Shown here piece by piece: positions 41,601 to 53,350 of a DNA stretch of 64,000 nucleotides. The DNA is taken from contig JAAOOA010000026.1 of the NCBI GenBank assembly GCA_012861695.1, positions 21,880,001-21,944,000 on the forward strand, in the 5' to 3' direction. The position numbers and the translations under genes are program-made. This DNA is from Trematomus loennbergii. Lineage: Eukaryota > Chordata > Actinopteri > Perciformes > Nototheniidae. Position 1 is the first letter of the stretch; each line of letters begins with the position of its first letter. The notes below the pieces were generated by a model that was given only the letters and a program-made list of their open reading frames with translations, was not told the origin of the DNA and did not search any database.

Positions 41601-43249
41601 AGTGTGAGTTTGTGTATTTGTGTTCTCAAGGTCATGTATACAAAAGGAGTTCAACCAGGTGCCACACAAGTGCGGATTGGACAGGAATAAGTCGGACCTC
41701 CCAGGACTTTCTGGCTGTGAGTCGGCCTGTCATCGTGCATCTTCCTCACACCGCTCCTCCCTCAACCCTGTTTCACCTTAATTGTATATTTTCACCACCG
41801 CCAAATCTTTTATAAGATGCTGTTCTTTCTTCTGACCTCAACATCCTGAACAGACCGGCCAGCCGGGACGGTTCACGCTGGAGTTTTAGACAGAGTGATG
41901 AAGAAGGAGAGACAGAGGAATAAATCGCTCCCTTGGGGGAAGAGATAAACATTTACTTTTCCATGAGGGTAGGGCGGTAACATTACATGCAGGAGGGAAA
42001 GAAAAAATAGGGGAAAGTAAAAGGAACTCAGTGGGATAGTGAAGAAGAGATGGATAGAATAGGAAGTACATGACTCATCTAAAGCACCATGTATTCCAAT
42101 AACAATGGCTGACCTGTGTCGTTTTTTCCCTTTAAAAACCCTTTGAAAACTACAGGAGATGGGATTGAACAATGTTAAGTGACCATAACCCCGACCAGGC
42201 ATTGATCTGCAGCGGCTACCAGAACCCACTGTGGGCTTCGAGGAAAGAAGAAGAAGCCTTGCAAGCTGTAATTAGTTTTAAATTGAAATAGCAGCCCAGT
42301 CTGATCTCTGAGAAATTGCATTTGTAGGAAAAAGGTTGCAATGTTTGCATCTGATATGCACCAACAACTCTAGAATCTAAACCTTGAGCAGGTGCAGCCT
42401 TACTTTTCCCCTGACCAACCCTGTCTCCTAAATGCATTCCAAATCATTTAAAACCTAAATGCATTCTCAATTTCATTTTGGGAGAAACTTCCTGTCGACA
42501 TACGGTCAAGTTTCAAATAAACGGAAAGCAAATTGAACAAAATAAAAACAAAGCTAAAATGCAAAAAATTAATAAAAATGGGTTTAAATAATAAAGATAA
42601 TTATTCAAATGCTGCATTCAAATCTCACAATGTAAAACTAGTAACTAGAGGTAGTTAATCAAGACAGAAGTTGAGTCATTTTCTTATAGACTTCAATACA
42701 AAATGTTTTGCGCTTGTTGTATTGGATTCCATCAGAATTTGAACTACATTACCCTTAGTTACTTACAATTTGACAAAACGCCCTCATACTATAAAAAAAA
42801 AACAACACAAGCAAATGAAAAACCATTGGTGAATAAATCATTAAAACGCATTATTTTTTGAAAGAAAATTCTAAAAGATATCCTTCTTTTAATTGATTTA
42901 TTTTGTTTGCCACATGGCTCCAATCATCCTCCGTACTTGCTTGATGTTTTTCTTTGTGGGGAAATAAAAAACTCAAATTAATCAACAATATATAAATAGC
43001 TCAACAGTCAGTATTAAACTTCTCTAAGAAAAAGAAATATTGAAATGGATTTTTCTTTACAGAGCCGTACGTGATCACACTTTGTTTACCGGCTGCTAAT
43101 GGAAGAGGACTGATGGGCTGTAATGCCGTGTCACGGCATAAACACTCAGTGGCACTTTAGTGGCACTGGTTAAGTATAGATTGCATTAATAAACAACAGG
43201 GGAAAAGAACGCTCAGTCTTTTGCCAGGGTGCTGATTGTGATCCAGTGG
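38613..43249. other. Gene desert segment
   Basis: About 4.6 kb without a supported gene. There are C-runs near 39838-39860 and 39905-39912 and an A-run at 40961-40970. The open frames around 39640-39980 and 41250-41610 show no domain pattern. Conserved non-coding elements cannot be judged from sequence alone. Confidence 0.35.
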
Positions 43250-43356
43250 GTGATATACAGAGATCACAAAAGTACACTCTACTCAAGTAGAAGTACAGAT
43301 ACTCGTGTTTAAAAATACTCAAGTAAAAGTAAAGAAGTATGGGCTTTGAAATGTAC

Positions 43357-44299
43357 TTAAAGTGGACCTATCATGCTATATTTAAATTATATATTGTAGG
43401 GCCATACCTATATAAGGTATATTTATACGTTTCTGTTTTCAAAATACCAAACAGATCATGCATTTTAGCCATGCCTCATTTCGCTCTATTTGCTGTTCTC
43501 CAGCCCTGTTTTTGCAGGGGGCTGATTCTGTGAGCTGCAGCTGACCCCCTGCAGGAGAGTGGAGCGTGCTCTGATCAAGTCAGAAGAGGGGGAGAAAAAT
43601 AGATCTCCGTCCTCCGTGTTTTATATAGCCTATTATTATATAGAGTCGTTATTCTTTTCTAATTTTGTCCGGAAGATTTCAACTTTAACGGACATCTTGA
43701 CCGGCGAAAGAAAACCTAACTGAACTCTGCTGCACGGTCCCCTCGTTCCTTGGAAGAGGCGGAGAGGTGGGTGTTTGTCATCTGCTGGTGGACTAACCGG
43801 AGAGAATTACAGTGCTTGCCTCGACGGGGAGGGATTGCATTGAATTAAAGCAGCAGAAGGAGCAAACGCTTGCCTCGGGTAGGGAGAAAAAAAGCCACAG
43901 CGGAGAATAAACAGAAGGGTAACCATGGTAACGCGGGTTGTCTTCTTCGCTGCTTTTGTGGCAGACTACAGCGCCACTTACAGGCCTGGCATATGTACTA
44001 CAGCGTCTCCAGCGCTTTCGAGCAGCAATGGCCGGCCGTGGCCCAACCCCACATTCCCCTGATAGGTGGAGAGTTGGCCCAATAGCCGTAGCGCCACCGT
44101 CCTGACGTCAGGACAGTGTTCAAATCTGGATCAGTTTTGATCAGATCCGTTGCAGCCCCTTTTTTAGAGATTTGGGTATGGAGGAAAATAGAGAGGGTTG
44201 TGTTTTCTGACACTTGGTGAGTTCCCTGGAACACCGGGGACGCATATTCATGTATAAAAGACGTACAAAAGTGCATTTTGCATGATAGGTCCCCTTTAA
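43357..44299 (+). mobile_element. piggyBac-like MITE, copy 7 (longest core), nested
   Basis: A 943-bp copy with TTAA at 43357-43360 and 44296-44299 and well-kept ends. It has the extended core shared with copy 5, a CRE palindrome at 44103-44110 and TATAAAAG at 44253-44260. A 15-20 bp stretch around 43840 (GAATTAAAGCAGCAGAAGGA) is absent from copy 5. It sits inside the hAT-like element, so it inserted later. Confidence 0.88.
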
Positions 44300-44649
44300 G
44301 TAAAAAGTACCCATAACTACCAGTTGTTTTAAAGAGTACCTGACCTCCCTTTATATTAATAGAACAATAATGTCATTGTTAGCTAATGAATGTTTCCATG
44401 CTGAACAACGGCAACATGACAACGTTTTCATTGGTCCCTCTTCTTTAGAGAAGACCAGGAAATGATGGATACACGGATCGTGTTCAAATCAATAGGCACG
44501 CAATGACTCTAAATAATAATGATCACGCCACCAAACACACATTCAAACTAAAGTAACCAGCCTGTTTGGAAAATGTAAGAAGTAGAAAGTAAAAAGATGT
44601 CAGAAAAATAAGTAGTGGAGTAAAGTACTGATACCAGAAAAATGTACTT

Positions 44650-44868
44650 CCATCTGTCACATGTAAACATAATACCTTGCTTTATATCTTGTTATTGTTC
44701 ATTTGTAAATTCAACATGTATATTTTCTACTTTCTTGTTTATTTCTTGTCTTTTAATTTGTTTTGTACAATGCCATGTCTTTTTATGCTGCTGCAACACA
44801 AACAATTCCCAAATTGGGATCAATAAAGTTCTATCTTATCTTATCTCTTATCTTATCTTATCTAAGTA
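44650..44868 (+). mobile_element. Retrotransposon 3' tail with (TCTTA)n
   Basis: The sequence contains GCTGCTGCAACACAAACAAT, CCCAAATTGGGATCAATAAA and then repeated ATCTTATCTTATC. This is the usual 3' end of a fish non-LTR retrotransposon, with TTCCC-GGGA and AATAAAG before a pentanucleotide tail. It interrupts the AGTAC-rich hAT-like element, whose sequence resumes at AAGTACAGTAACG. Confidence 0.7.
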
Positions 44869-44916
44869 CAGTAACGAAGTATTTGTACTCCACTACTTCC
44901 CACCTCTGGTGATATA

Positions 44917-45429
44917 CACTCCATGCAGGGACTCCTCGATGCATGTGACAGTGGACTCATAAGGCCATGAGAAACATTAGGATGCACCGCTGTGCCGGCA
45001 GCCCCACTGACCCTAATTTATAATGACTCCATTGTCTTGGGGAACAGAGACGTATATCAGGCGTAAATGAAGTAGGACAGGCACTTTAGCTGGGGAGATG
45101 AGGTGATTATAGCTCATGGATTAGTCTGCCTGGGCGAGGTGGATGATCAACATGGCGCGCACGGACACACAAACGTGCACTCACGCTCAGATCTGCAGGT
45201 TTGTGTGTACACATTCATGCATGTACAGGACACTACACGTGCACAATACCTCACCCAAACAGACCCAGTGTGAGGGGGATTTACTGTAAACACAGCCCAC
45301 AGGAAGATGATCGCTCTGCTGGCAGTTTGGATTCACCTCGCTCTCCAGTGACTCCATGATTCATGGCGCACAGCAGGTGTACGTCACGGTGGGTTACATG
45401 TTTTTTTAATGTCTGTTCAGGCAGTTACA
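44917..45429. other. Non-coding spacer
   Basis: No gene or recognised repeat; moderately GC-rich. Confidence 0.35.
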
Positions 45430-45860
45430 GGTACAGGGAACATGGGCAGATTATGAAACAAGGGCCCCTGGGTAGAGAATGCAAAAGGCCCCATGAGTTC
45501 TCTACAGGAGCAAGACACACATACTAAATGGTTGTTTCGCCTCTTCGTATTGATGTTTTGTCTATTTTAGTAATTTATTGTCTCTTTGTAGTTGTTTTAT
45601 GTCTCTTTGTAATTTTGTGTCTAGTTGTTTTCATTTTGCATCTTTTTGTAATCGTTTTGTGTCCATTTAAAGTCATTTTCTGTGACTTTGTAATCGTTTT
45701 GTGTCACTTTGTAGTAATTTTGTGTCAATTTGTTGTCTTTTTGTATTTGTAGTGAACGTGACTGTGATTGTAATTTGTGCTTTTGTAGTTTTTTAAGTCT
45801 CTTTGTTATATTGTGTCTCTCCTGTCGTTATTATTAGTCTATTAGTGGACAACTTCTGTC
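45430..45860 (+). repeat. Degenerate GTCTCTTTGT minisatellite with GC-rich end
   Basis: This is the reverse complement of the 28-kb repeat. It starts with a GGGCAGATTATGAAACAAGG and GGGCCCCTGGG module and continues with irregular units around TTTTGTGTCTCTTTGTAGT. It is shorter than the other tract, about 330 bp of units. The valine/leucine-rich open frame across it is a composition artefact. Confidence 0.7.
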
Positions 45861-46419
45861 TTTTTGTGTGTCTTGTTATGCTGCTTTGGTCCTTTTGAGG
45901 AGTATCTTCCTGATCGTTACTTGTCTGTTTGAGTGACACTTTGTAGGCGAGGCCAGAAGGACCCCTGACACGTTGAGGCCATGCCCTTGAACCCAAAGGC
46001 TCCCGTTCAATAATCAAACCATGCCATAGAGGTGTTTCATGAAGCCAGATTACCAGTTTAACCAGGATTAAGTCCGCAAAGCAGGCTTATTCTCAAGAAA
46101 TTATGTTTCAAAAAGGAGGTTTAAATACGTCTGACCCAGGTCAAACTGGAAAATCCCGCCCAGTCCAGGTCAGGTTGGTTTTCAGGCAGAGCTTCATCTC
46201 AGGATTAATCATTGTTACGATCAATCTGTCAGACTGTAACGTTTCCAAAGTTCCTCCCTCATCCTCTTTACTGCTGACCATGAGTTTTATGTCTTTGACA
46301 TGTACTGGTTTTATTGTGCAAGCCTTTCGTTTCCGCACAGTACTTTAGTCAAATTTAGGATTTTAAATACACTTCAATTAAATGTTGAAGCTAATATAAA
46401 ACCTGCTGTAGGCTAATAG
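45861..46419. other. Non-coding spacer
   Basis: No gene or clear repeat ends were recognised. Confidence 0.35.
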
Positions 46420-46750
46420 TTACGCAGCGTCCACGCGGCGGCGTGCGTGAAGCTTGCCGGTGGGCGTGTCTGAAACTCGACCAACAACCAATGACATGAA
46501 TCTCCCGCCCCGGACACACAAGCACGCGGTTTGATTGGCTAGAGCTTGTACTGGCATATGATTTGATTGGCTGAGGCTTCCGTCGAAGCTTCAAAAGTTG
46601 AACATTGCTCAACTTTTGAAGCGAGCAACGCAAGCAAAGCGAAGCGACGCGACCACAATGCAGTTCGGCAAAGCGTTACATCACCCCATTCAAAGTGAAT
46701 GGGCAGAAGCGTTGAAGCTTAACGCACGCCGCCATGTGGACGGGCCGTAA
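46420..46750 (-). mobile_element. CpG-rich non-autonomous DNA transposon, copy 2
   Basis: This is the inverted counterpart of 9912-10229, about 325 bp, with TTA before and TAA after. Terminal CGCAGCGTCCACGCGG and CCATGTGGACGGGCCG and the internal blocks are all present in reverse order. It has an extra AAGCAAAGCGAAGCGACGCG run near 46631-46650. CpG content stays high in both copies, which may mean limited age or little methylation decay. Confidence 0.75.
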
Positions 46751-46924
46751 GAGACATTTTCACAGTGTGTCCTCTAAACAGACACCCTGAAATTGGTTCA
46801 TTTAAAATACAAAGGGAGCACTGTTATGCTGCCATATAAGTTGCACACTCAAACTATGGGAGAATTTATCATCTTATTTTCTAATTAGAAAATATCTAAA
46901 TCTGGAGTCTGGGATCCCATCCCA

Positions 46925-47097
46925 TACATACAAGATGTTTATTGTCATTTTGCACCTTACAGTTGACTTTCATGTTAATAATTGCAGTAGTTGTGTTGCT
47001 TTAATATACTACTCTTTTAATATATGTTTATCTATTTGTTTACATGTCAGTTCTGTAATTATTTTTGTTTATATGTACAATGAAATTGCAGACTCAG
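46925..47097 (-). mobile_element. Retrotransposon tail fragment (reverse)
   Basis: It begins ACAAGATGTTTATTGTCATT, the complement of a typical AATGACAATAAACATCTT tail, and contains TGTACAATGAAATTGC at the far side. These words mark the 3' end of fish retroelements. It is degenerate and the boundaries are approximate. Confidence 0.4.
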
Positions 47098-48938
47098 ACA
47101 CAGTTATCTGGCATCCAAATGGTCAGAATATGCAAAGGAGCCATAGGAATGAAAGATAAAATGCAAACAATATGTTTCAGTCATGGCATTAAAGGACCCC
47201 TGTAGGTTTGCCCTATTTATTTCACTTAAGTTATACTCATCCATTTTTAAATGTGACTTATATAGAAGCTCTGTTATTTGGTATCGAGAATCTAAGAGTT
47301 TCCAAAACTGTCAAATCAGGGGCTAAACTGATGTTATTCTGAACCAGACGAGATGGAGCTCCAGGAGTCTGTTACGATGGAATAAATCAGTCTGTTTGTG
47401 AACAGGAGCCACAGAAGAGGAGACTGTTCAGTGTCTCTGTAAAGTTTACAATCCTGCCGTTGAGCCGGCGGCCCTCGCGCGAGCTCCCTCATGGTACTGC
47501 TGTTATGAGGAGGATTAGTTCAGCTACCAGACTGAAGTCTGTTTCTATCTGCACTCACTCACTAATGGACCATCCCTGGGAGCCAACCAGTGATGTTTAT
47601 GTAATTTAAATACTTTGAAAAAACATTCACAAGAGAAATAGTTGAATGTTCTGTTCTTTAATGAGCAGTGTATTAAGTTCTCACTGTGCATCCTGTGACA
47701 GTAATGTTGGTGTTCCCATGATCACCACTACGTGGCGTACTGAGTCATGAACCTATCCATTCACTGCACAGCTCACTGTATATCTGCAGCCCTGAAACCT
47801 GAGGACAGTTTAAAATCTCTGTGAAACAGATGTGAGGCCAATCAAAATGCTTCAAAATGATAAGAACAAAGCTAAAAGTCATTAAAGCAAATGTACTTTT
47901 GTGCTGACAATGAAGTTTGTGGCTTGTGAAGATTGTCATGTAAACAAAATGTCCTTGCCAGTTAAAGAAAAATGTATGTCTAAAACATAAATAGAAAATA
48001 AAATCTTGAGGATGGCCAGATAGTTGGGAAGGGACTGCATTTAAAAACAAAATAAAAATCATGTTATAAAAGGAGTTCATACATTTGCATGTGCCAATTA
48101 TCTATTGTTAAAGTATTTAATGTACACACATGTGTTCATTAGTCCATGGTCTTTTGTGGGTTTTTTCTATTTCTTCCTTCCCACCATGTATTTTCCTTTC
48201 ACTTCTTTTTGTTTGTTTACTTTGGAATCTTTATTTCTCTTTGTATCATGAATAATACACTTGGAAGCAGCAGGACACTTGAAATGGTATTGGACATAAA
48301 ACAAGTAAACATTGAACCTTAAGGCTTGTCTGATTCCTATACTTTATAATGTAACACATTTCAACACACATGTTAGTTAGAAAGTGAAACAGATTGGGTC
48401 CTGACTGCTAAAGAATAATGGAGTTTACCGGTGAAAGCAGCCTGCTGTGCAGCATGTTGATGAACTGATCTGGGATCTGTCTGCCGGCCTGGGAAGCACT
48501 GATACCCCCCTGGAGGAGGGATGTTGATTTATAAACGAAACGCCCGTCATTCAAAACCGAAGCCAATGAGACTGCATGCAACCGTGAAACTGTACACTGC
48601 AAGAAATATCGGCTCTACAATAAATCCCATGTGAAAAAAATCAATGAATGAAACAGAATGGTGAAATTGTACTGACTTTGATATAAAAGAAAGGTATAAG
48701 GGCCATGGGCACACGTTTACAAAAATGGAGGAAGATTTATTCTATCTTTTTCTAGAATTTAGTCAACATTTTCACAAAAAAGGTCTATATGTCAAAAATG
48801 GTGGCAAAATACAATTTCAGGAAAAAGTCGACATTTTGAAAATTAAGTTGAAATGGTCAATATGTGCAAATTTAGGTCGACTTTAAGCATTAGTGACAGG
48901 TTTATAAGTAGGAAACCTGTTCCTAAAAGTTCTTTACA
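47098..48938. other. Gene desert segment
   Basis: No supported exon or repeat end. The block 47440-47560 is GC-richer. Confidence 0.35.
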
Positions 48939-49824
48939 TTAAAGGTCTCATGTCATGGCCATTTCTACTGATCATAATTCCATTGTTGAGGTATACTAAA
49001 ATAGATTTATACTGTGCAATTTTCCAAACTCACATTGGTTTCTCATACAGCATCTCTGTAAAGTATGTGTATTCACCAGGTATTCACTCTCTGTCCTAAA
49101 CGGCTTGTTGGAGCTCCTGCCCCCCCCTCCCTGTGAGCCCAGTGTGCTCTGATTGGTCGTGACGTTGAGAGGCTCGTTGCTGCGAGGAGCAGACAGGCTT
49201 CCGTGTCGGCGATACAGCGAGAACAAGCGAAACTCATCCTGAGCACACACAAACACTCACAGCCGAAGTAAAAACAATAAGTGTGGCTTGATATTGAGTA
49301 AGAAAAAGGTTTATAACGCTGTGAGCATGGGTCTGCGGAGAGCATTTCTCCGCGATCCCAACGTAGTAGCCCGAAAAACGTTTACCCATTTAAACAGTCG
49401 TGGTAGATACCTTGTTTGTTTTAAACATCATAAATACACAAACAACAATGAATACTTACAGGTTGTGTACCCGAATCTCCCGCTGGTCCAAACAAAGTAG
49501 GAACAGCATCGTTCTTCAGTGCCCTACGCTGTACATATATCCGGCATGAATCCTGAAAGGTTTGGGAAGCTTTGTTTCGTGAAAGGCTGGCAGAGGGTGT
49601 GGCCTCTGGGTATCCCCACGTCACAGTACCCAGGAAGTAAACAATGGAAAATGAGAAATCTCCAACGAGGCGTTTTGGGGAGGTCTTTTCTGTGTTAGAG
49701 TTTTACTCGCTACAGGGTGTACTTTGAGGGTGTTTGACTCTGCAGACCGTTTACATGCATAAAAACCTTCATAACACACAAGGGGACGGGTAATAACCGG
49801 AAAAGCATGACATGGGACCTTTAA
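48939..49824 (+). mobile_element. Second TTAA family, copy 2 (complete)
   Basis: An 886-bp element with TTAA at both borders and inverted ends TTAAAGGTCTCATGTCATGG and, in complement, TTAAAGGTCCCATGTCATGC. It is related to the copy at 35764 but not to the CCTATCATGC family. The internal open frame (49288-49500) has no transposase motif. TTAA borders suggest piggyBac-like (or Kolobok-like) mobilisation by an enzyme made elsewhere. Confidence 0.8.
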
Positions 49825-50081
49825 GATAACTTTGAGAAAAAGTAAAACAGTTTGAGGATAAAGTTGAAATATTGAGAATGTAGTCAAAATGTTTAGAAAT
49901 AAGTCAACTAACTTGTCAAAATAAGTTTGAAGTGCCTACAGAGCCCTGGAGGGTTCATAGTGAGAAAAATTTATAAAACGAGGCCACGTTTATTTTGAGA
50001 TCTTATGGTTAGACACATTTAACTGCCCGATTATTACGCCATATTATTAGTTTTATGAAGAAGATGTCCGGTCGCCAGGGC

Positions 50082-50199
<118 letters not shown>

Positions 50200-50533
50200 G
50201 TGAGAGTGGCGTTCGTTCCGTGCACTCCGACAGCATTTAGCACTAGCCTACATCGAGATTAAGATTAAACAAACTTCTTTCACTTGGGAATACACATATG
50301 GAGTTAGCCAGATGTGTGTAAATTACTGTTCATGGTAATTTGAAAACAAATGCCGGTGTCGTCGGACACACACATACACCGAAACGAAACGTAAGTAACA
50401 AAAACAATGTCATATCCTTTTCAGTTTCACAGAACACAAATTGGGTTATTTACACATCATGCACCCTGGTGACGGACATCTCCTTCATAAAACGAGTAAT
50501 AGGGGGAATAATTGGGCAGTTCGATGTGTGTAG

Positions 50534-50535
<2 letters not shown>

Positions 50536-50597
<62 letters not shown>

Positions 50598-50604
50598 TGT
50601 GTGT

Positions 50605-50638
<34 letters not shown>
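50536..50638. repeat. (GT)n microsatellite
   Basis: A GT tract of about 100 bp with two GTGG interruptions, located inside the foldback element next to its right inner arm. Confidence 0.95.
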
Positions 50639-50639
<1 letters not shown>

Positions 50640-50900
50640 CTAAAACGTAGCAGCCTCGATCTCTATTCAGCTGTTCTAATGAAGGTAAACAAAGTGAAGG
50701 CGTATCACAGTATCTGCTCTCTGCGCGAAAGTATCTTGTGCGAACGAGAAAGTATATAGTGCGCACAAATTAACAAAGCGTGGCCTCGTTTTATTTAAAT
50801 TGAGGCCACGAATTACATCTTGTGCGCACAAATTTCTAAAAACGTGGTCTCGTTTTATTAATTTTTCTCTCTATGAACCCTCCAGGGCTCCGTAAGTGCC

Positions 50901-51295
50901 AGATAAGAAAAATAAAATCAAAGGAAGATTTTTTTACATTTCAGAAATAAATGTTGAGAAATAAATCAAAACACCATTTCAAGAATAAAAAGTTGTCATG
51001 TCGAAAACAAACGTTAAACATTTGAAAGTTAATCAAAATAACATTAGCGTAAAGACTATAATCAAAGTTCAAATGAATTCTCTACATTTAAAATGTATTA
51101 AAAAATAAATAATGAATTAATTAATGAAAACTTTTGAAAATGTAAGAACTGCAAAGTGGAAACCAAGCACAACTGAATAATACATTTGCATCATAATGTA
51201 TTCAATTTGCCTCCATAAGATTCAAGAGTTACTGAGATAAAACACCAGCATGGAAAACAGCGAACATTTTTTACAGTGTGCCCCGGCTGGCACAG

Positions 51296-51297
<2 letters not shown>
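50901..51297. other. Non-coding spacer upstream of efna5
   Basis: AT-rich sequence with A-runs and no recognised element. It ends where GC content rises towards the ephrin gene. Confidence 0.4.

Positions 51298-51337
<40 letters not shown>
51298..51337 (+). repeat. (GA)n microsatellite
   Basis: A pure GA tract of about 40 bp followed by a purine-rich GGGGGGAGAGAAGGG region to about 51378. GA-rich tracts are common near vertebrate promoters, and this one lies about 760 bp upstream of the efna5 start codon. Confidence 0.95.
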
Positions 51338-51340
<3 letters not shown>

Positions 51341-51378
51341 TCGGAGGGGGGAGAGAAGGGGGGGAGAGAAGGGGGGGT

Positions 51379-52099
51379 TGGTCTGGGAGAGCATGGTCGC
51401 AGGAACGCTGCAGACTTGCCTCGGTGTCTCCTCATTGATAACAGCTTCTCGGGAGCTCTCGGTGATGTTGCGGAGCCTCTCGTCAGGGGACATCTGACCC
51501 GGAGATTGTGTGCGTGTACGCGGGGAGGTTTGATCCACTGTGCGCGGTGCTGGTCGTTCGGCAGGACAGACAGAGGCACCGGGACAGCTGCGGGATCAGC
51601 CGGAGCTCGAGCTGCTGGTTCGAGGCTTCTTCTTTCGGGGATTCTCACAGAACAGGAGCAGAGATCGTGATCTGGAAGCGCGACGGCACAACGACTGCTT
51701 TTCTGCTCTCTTGTGGAACATTTATTCTGTGGCTTTTATATTTTTTCCACTGCGTAGCCTACCTCCTGTCTTGGAAATTGATAGCGACTTGGTGAAACAG
51801 TTTTCGCGGAGTTGAGTTTACGCAGATCTATACTGTGGATTTCCAGCGTTTATCCAGAACTGTTTCTCATTCAAGCGACTAAAGAGTGATCATATGGTGC
51901 AAAGTCAATGATCTGACTGTCAAAACGCAAGCTGTTTTTAAAATAACCGAAAGATACATACAATTATTACTAAAACCAACAAGGAAGCAACATTTGTGCG
52001 GGAATAAGAACGTGGACTCTCATCACAACATTTCACCCCACATCCATCCCAGTCTTTAACCCTGAATCACTTTGGCTTCGCCGGAGTTCCAGAGCAGAT
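51379..52099 (+). promoter_or_regulatory. efna5: Putative efna5 promoter / 5' UTR region
   Basis: The GC content rises sharply from about 51380 to 51700, and CpG is frequent, as in CpG-island promoters. No TATA box is placed convincingly. The leader closest to the start codon contains very short upstream frames, for example ATG at 51894 with a stop at 51909-51911, overlapped by ATG at 51908 with a stop at 51914-51916. If transcription begins upstream of 51890, these could reduce translation of the main frame. The start site cannot be fixed from sequence alone. Confidence 0.45.
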
Positions 52100-52224
52100 A
52101 TGCCGCAGGTGGAAATGATCCTCTTCCTCCTCACCATCATAGTGATGTGTGTGGACGGCCAGGACCCGGCGTCCAAGGTGATGTCCGACCGATACGCCGT
52201 CTTCTGGAACCGAACCAACCCCAG
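52100..52224 (+). CDS. efna5: Ephrin-A5, first coding exon
   Basis: This exon encodes 41 codons plus two bases, then a GTAAGC donor at 52225. Residues 1-20 form a signal peptide with a hydrophobic core (I-L-F-L-L-T-I-I-V-M). The mature protein would start at Q21-D-P-A-S-K, the same place as in human ephrin-A5. D-R-Y-A-V-F-W-N-R-T-N-P-R is the opening strand of the ephrin receptor-binding domain, and N37-R-T is a glycosylation sequon at the position used in mammals. The M-P-Q-V-E-M start and Q-D-P-x-S-K distinguish it from ephrin-A2 and A3. Ephrin-A5 is a GPI-anchored ligand for Eph receptors in axon guidance and boundary formation. The start codon is the first in frame after the leader and precedes the signal peptide directly. 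The a or b teleost paralogue is not decided. The remaining exons lie beyond the window. Confidence 0.92.
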
Positions 52225-53350
52225 GTAAGCACCACGCTCCCCGGTTAAAGCTGCACTATAACCGGTTACAGTCGTTCAATAGTTGAGTGACTGTACAAAC
52301 AGTGTGTACACTCTGATCTTCACACGATGCAAGAAACGCACTTATTAATCTAAACCAAACCTCACCGAATATATGTACAATTAAAAAACAAACGTGTTAT
52401 TAGACTAATGTACAACCATGCATATCAAGATGTAACATTAGCTTTATATTACAACCTCCATGAACTACTCTTCGGCAGACATAATGTTGACAATTAAGCT
52501 TTTTTAATATTTCCTTTTACTTTAACCTGTATTTGTGGTCTTCGCTGATGGATTATTGTGATTATTTGATAGACCTCCACATCTGAATCATCTTTGAAAT
52601 ACACTGTGAGAACCGAGCAGCATAAATCACACCTGACAGAGGAACGAGCCGTTTCCACACAGGCTGTCCGCTATTACGCACCATTACGCACTATTACGCG
52701 TTTGTGTACAGTGTTTGCTGCACGTTCCGGTTGCAAATTAGATATATCAGGAGCTGGCAGAGATGCATTCGGCTGAGCTGCGCTGGAATATCGCTGAGTC
52801 GCTTCCAGTCTGTTGCCATCGATTATAATTGACAGTTGTTTTTGTGGCAAATGAAGATCCATCCTATGTGACAGAGAGTACATTACACTATCATGCTGCT
52901 TTGCTTATAAAGTGAGCAGAAAGTGTATTTTGTTGTGTTAGGTGACTTAAAAAACTAACGGTGGCCTCCTGTTTTTACTTTCTAAACGTTTTTAAGACCA
53001 GGTATTTCTAGTTTAAATACTAAACTTCCCCTGAGGGCGGCTCCCCGTGTGACTCAGTGCCTCTATCTTGGCACTTGAGCACATAGTGATATAATGAGTG
53101 TGTCACTTAGTTTCATTAGGAATACATTCACTGCACGCTGACATAAGCTGGCTTCAGTTTCGGCATGAGTCAAAAAGAAATATACTGTGTATCAACATTT
53201 GCTCTGGGATGAGAAACTGGTCTGCTGAACTGACTGTTGATGATACAAATGCAAATGCTGTGGTGGTGACTTCATAGGACTGCTGGAGTTCCTGCTCCGC
53301 CAAAAGACAGATATCTGAGTGTGATAACAGCTTTCTGTCCCGCTCGCAGG

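Larger units (their letters stand above)
43258..44908. mobile_element. hAT-like AAGTAC element, carrying two later insertions
   Basis: An exact 8-bp direct repeat, GTGATATA, lies at 43250-43257 and 44909-44916. The ends are CAGAGATCACAAAAGTAC and, in complement, CAGAGGTGGGAAGTAG. The body has the same AGTAC-rich words as the copies at 24.6 and 53.4 kb. It is split by piggyBac-like copy 7 (43357-44299) and by a retrotransposon tail (about 44650-44868). About 490 bp belong to the hAT-like element itself. Confidence 0.85.

Noticed and set aside
45528..45752. Leucine/valine-rich plus-strand frame
   Set aside because: It is the reverse-complement minisatellite, so the hydrophobicity is a composition effect.
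51250..51815. Arg/Glu- and Ser/Leu-rich frames upstream of efna5
   Set aside because: They arise from the GA microsatellite and GC-rich leader, and none continues into the ephrin exon.
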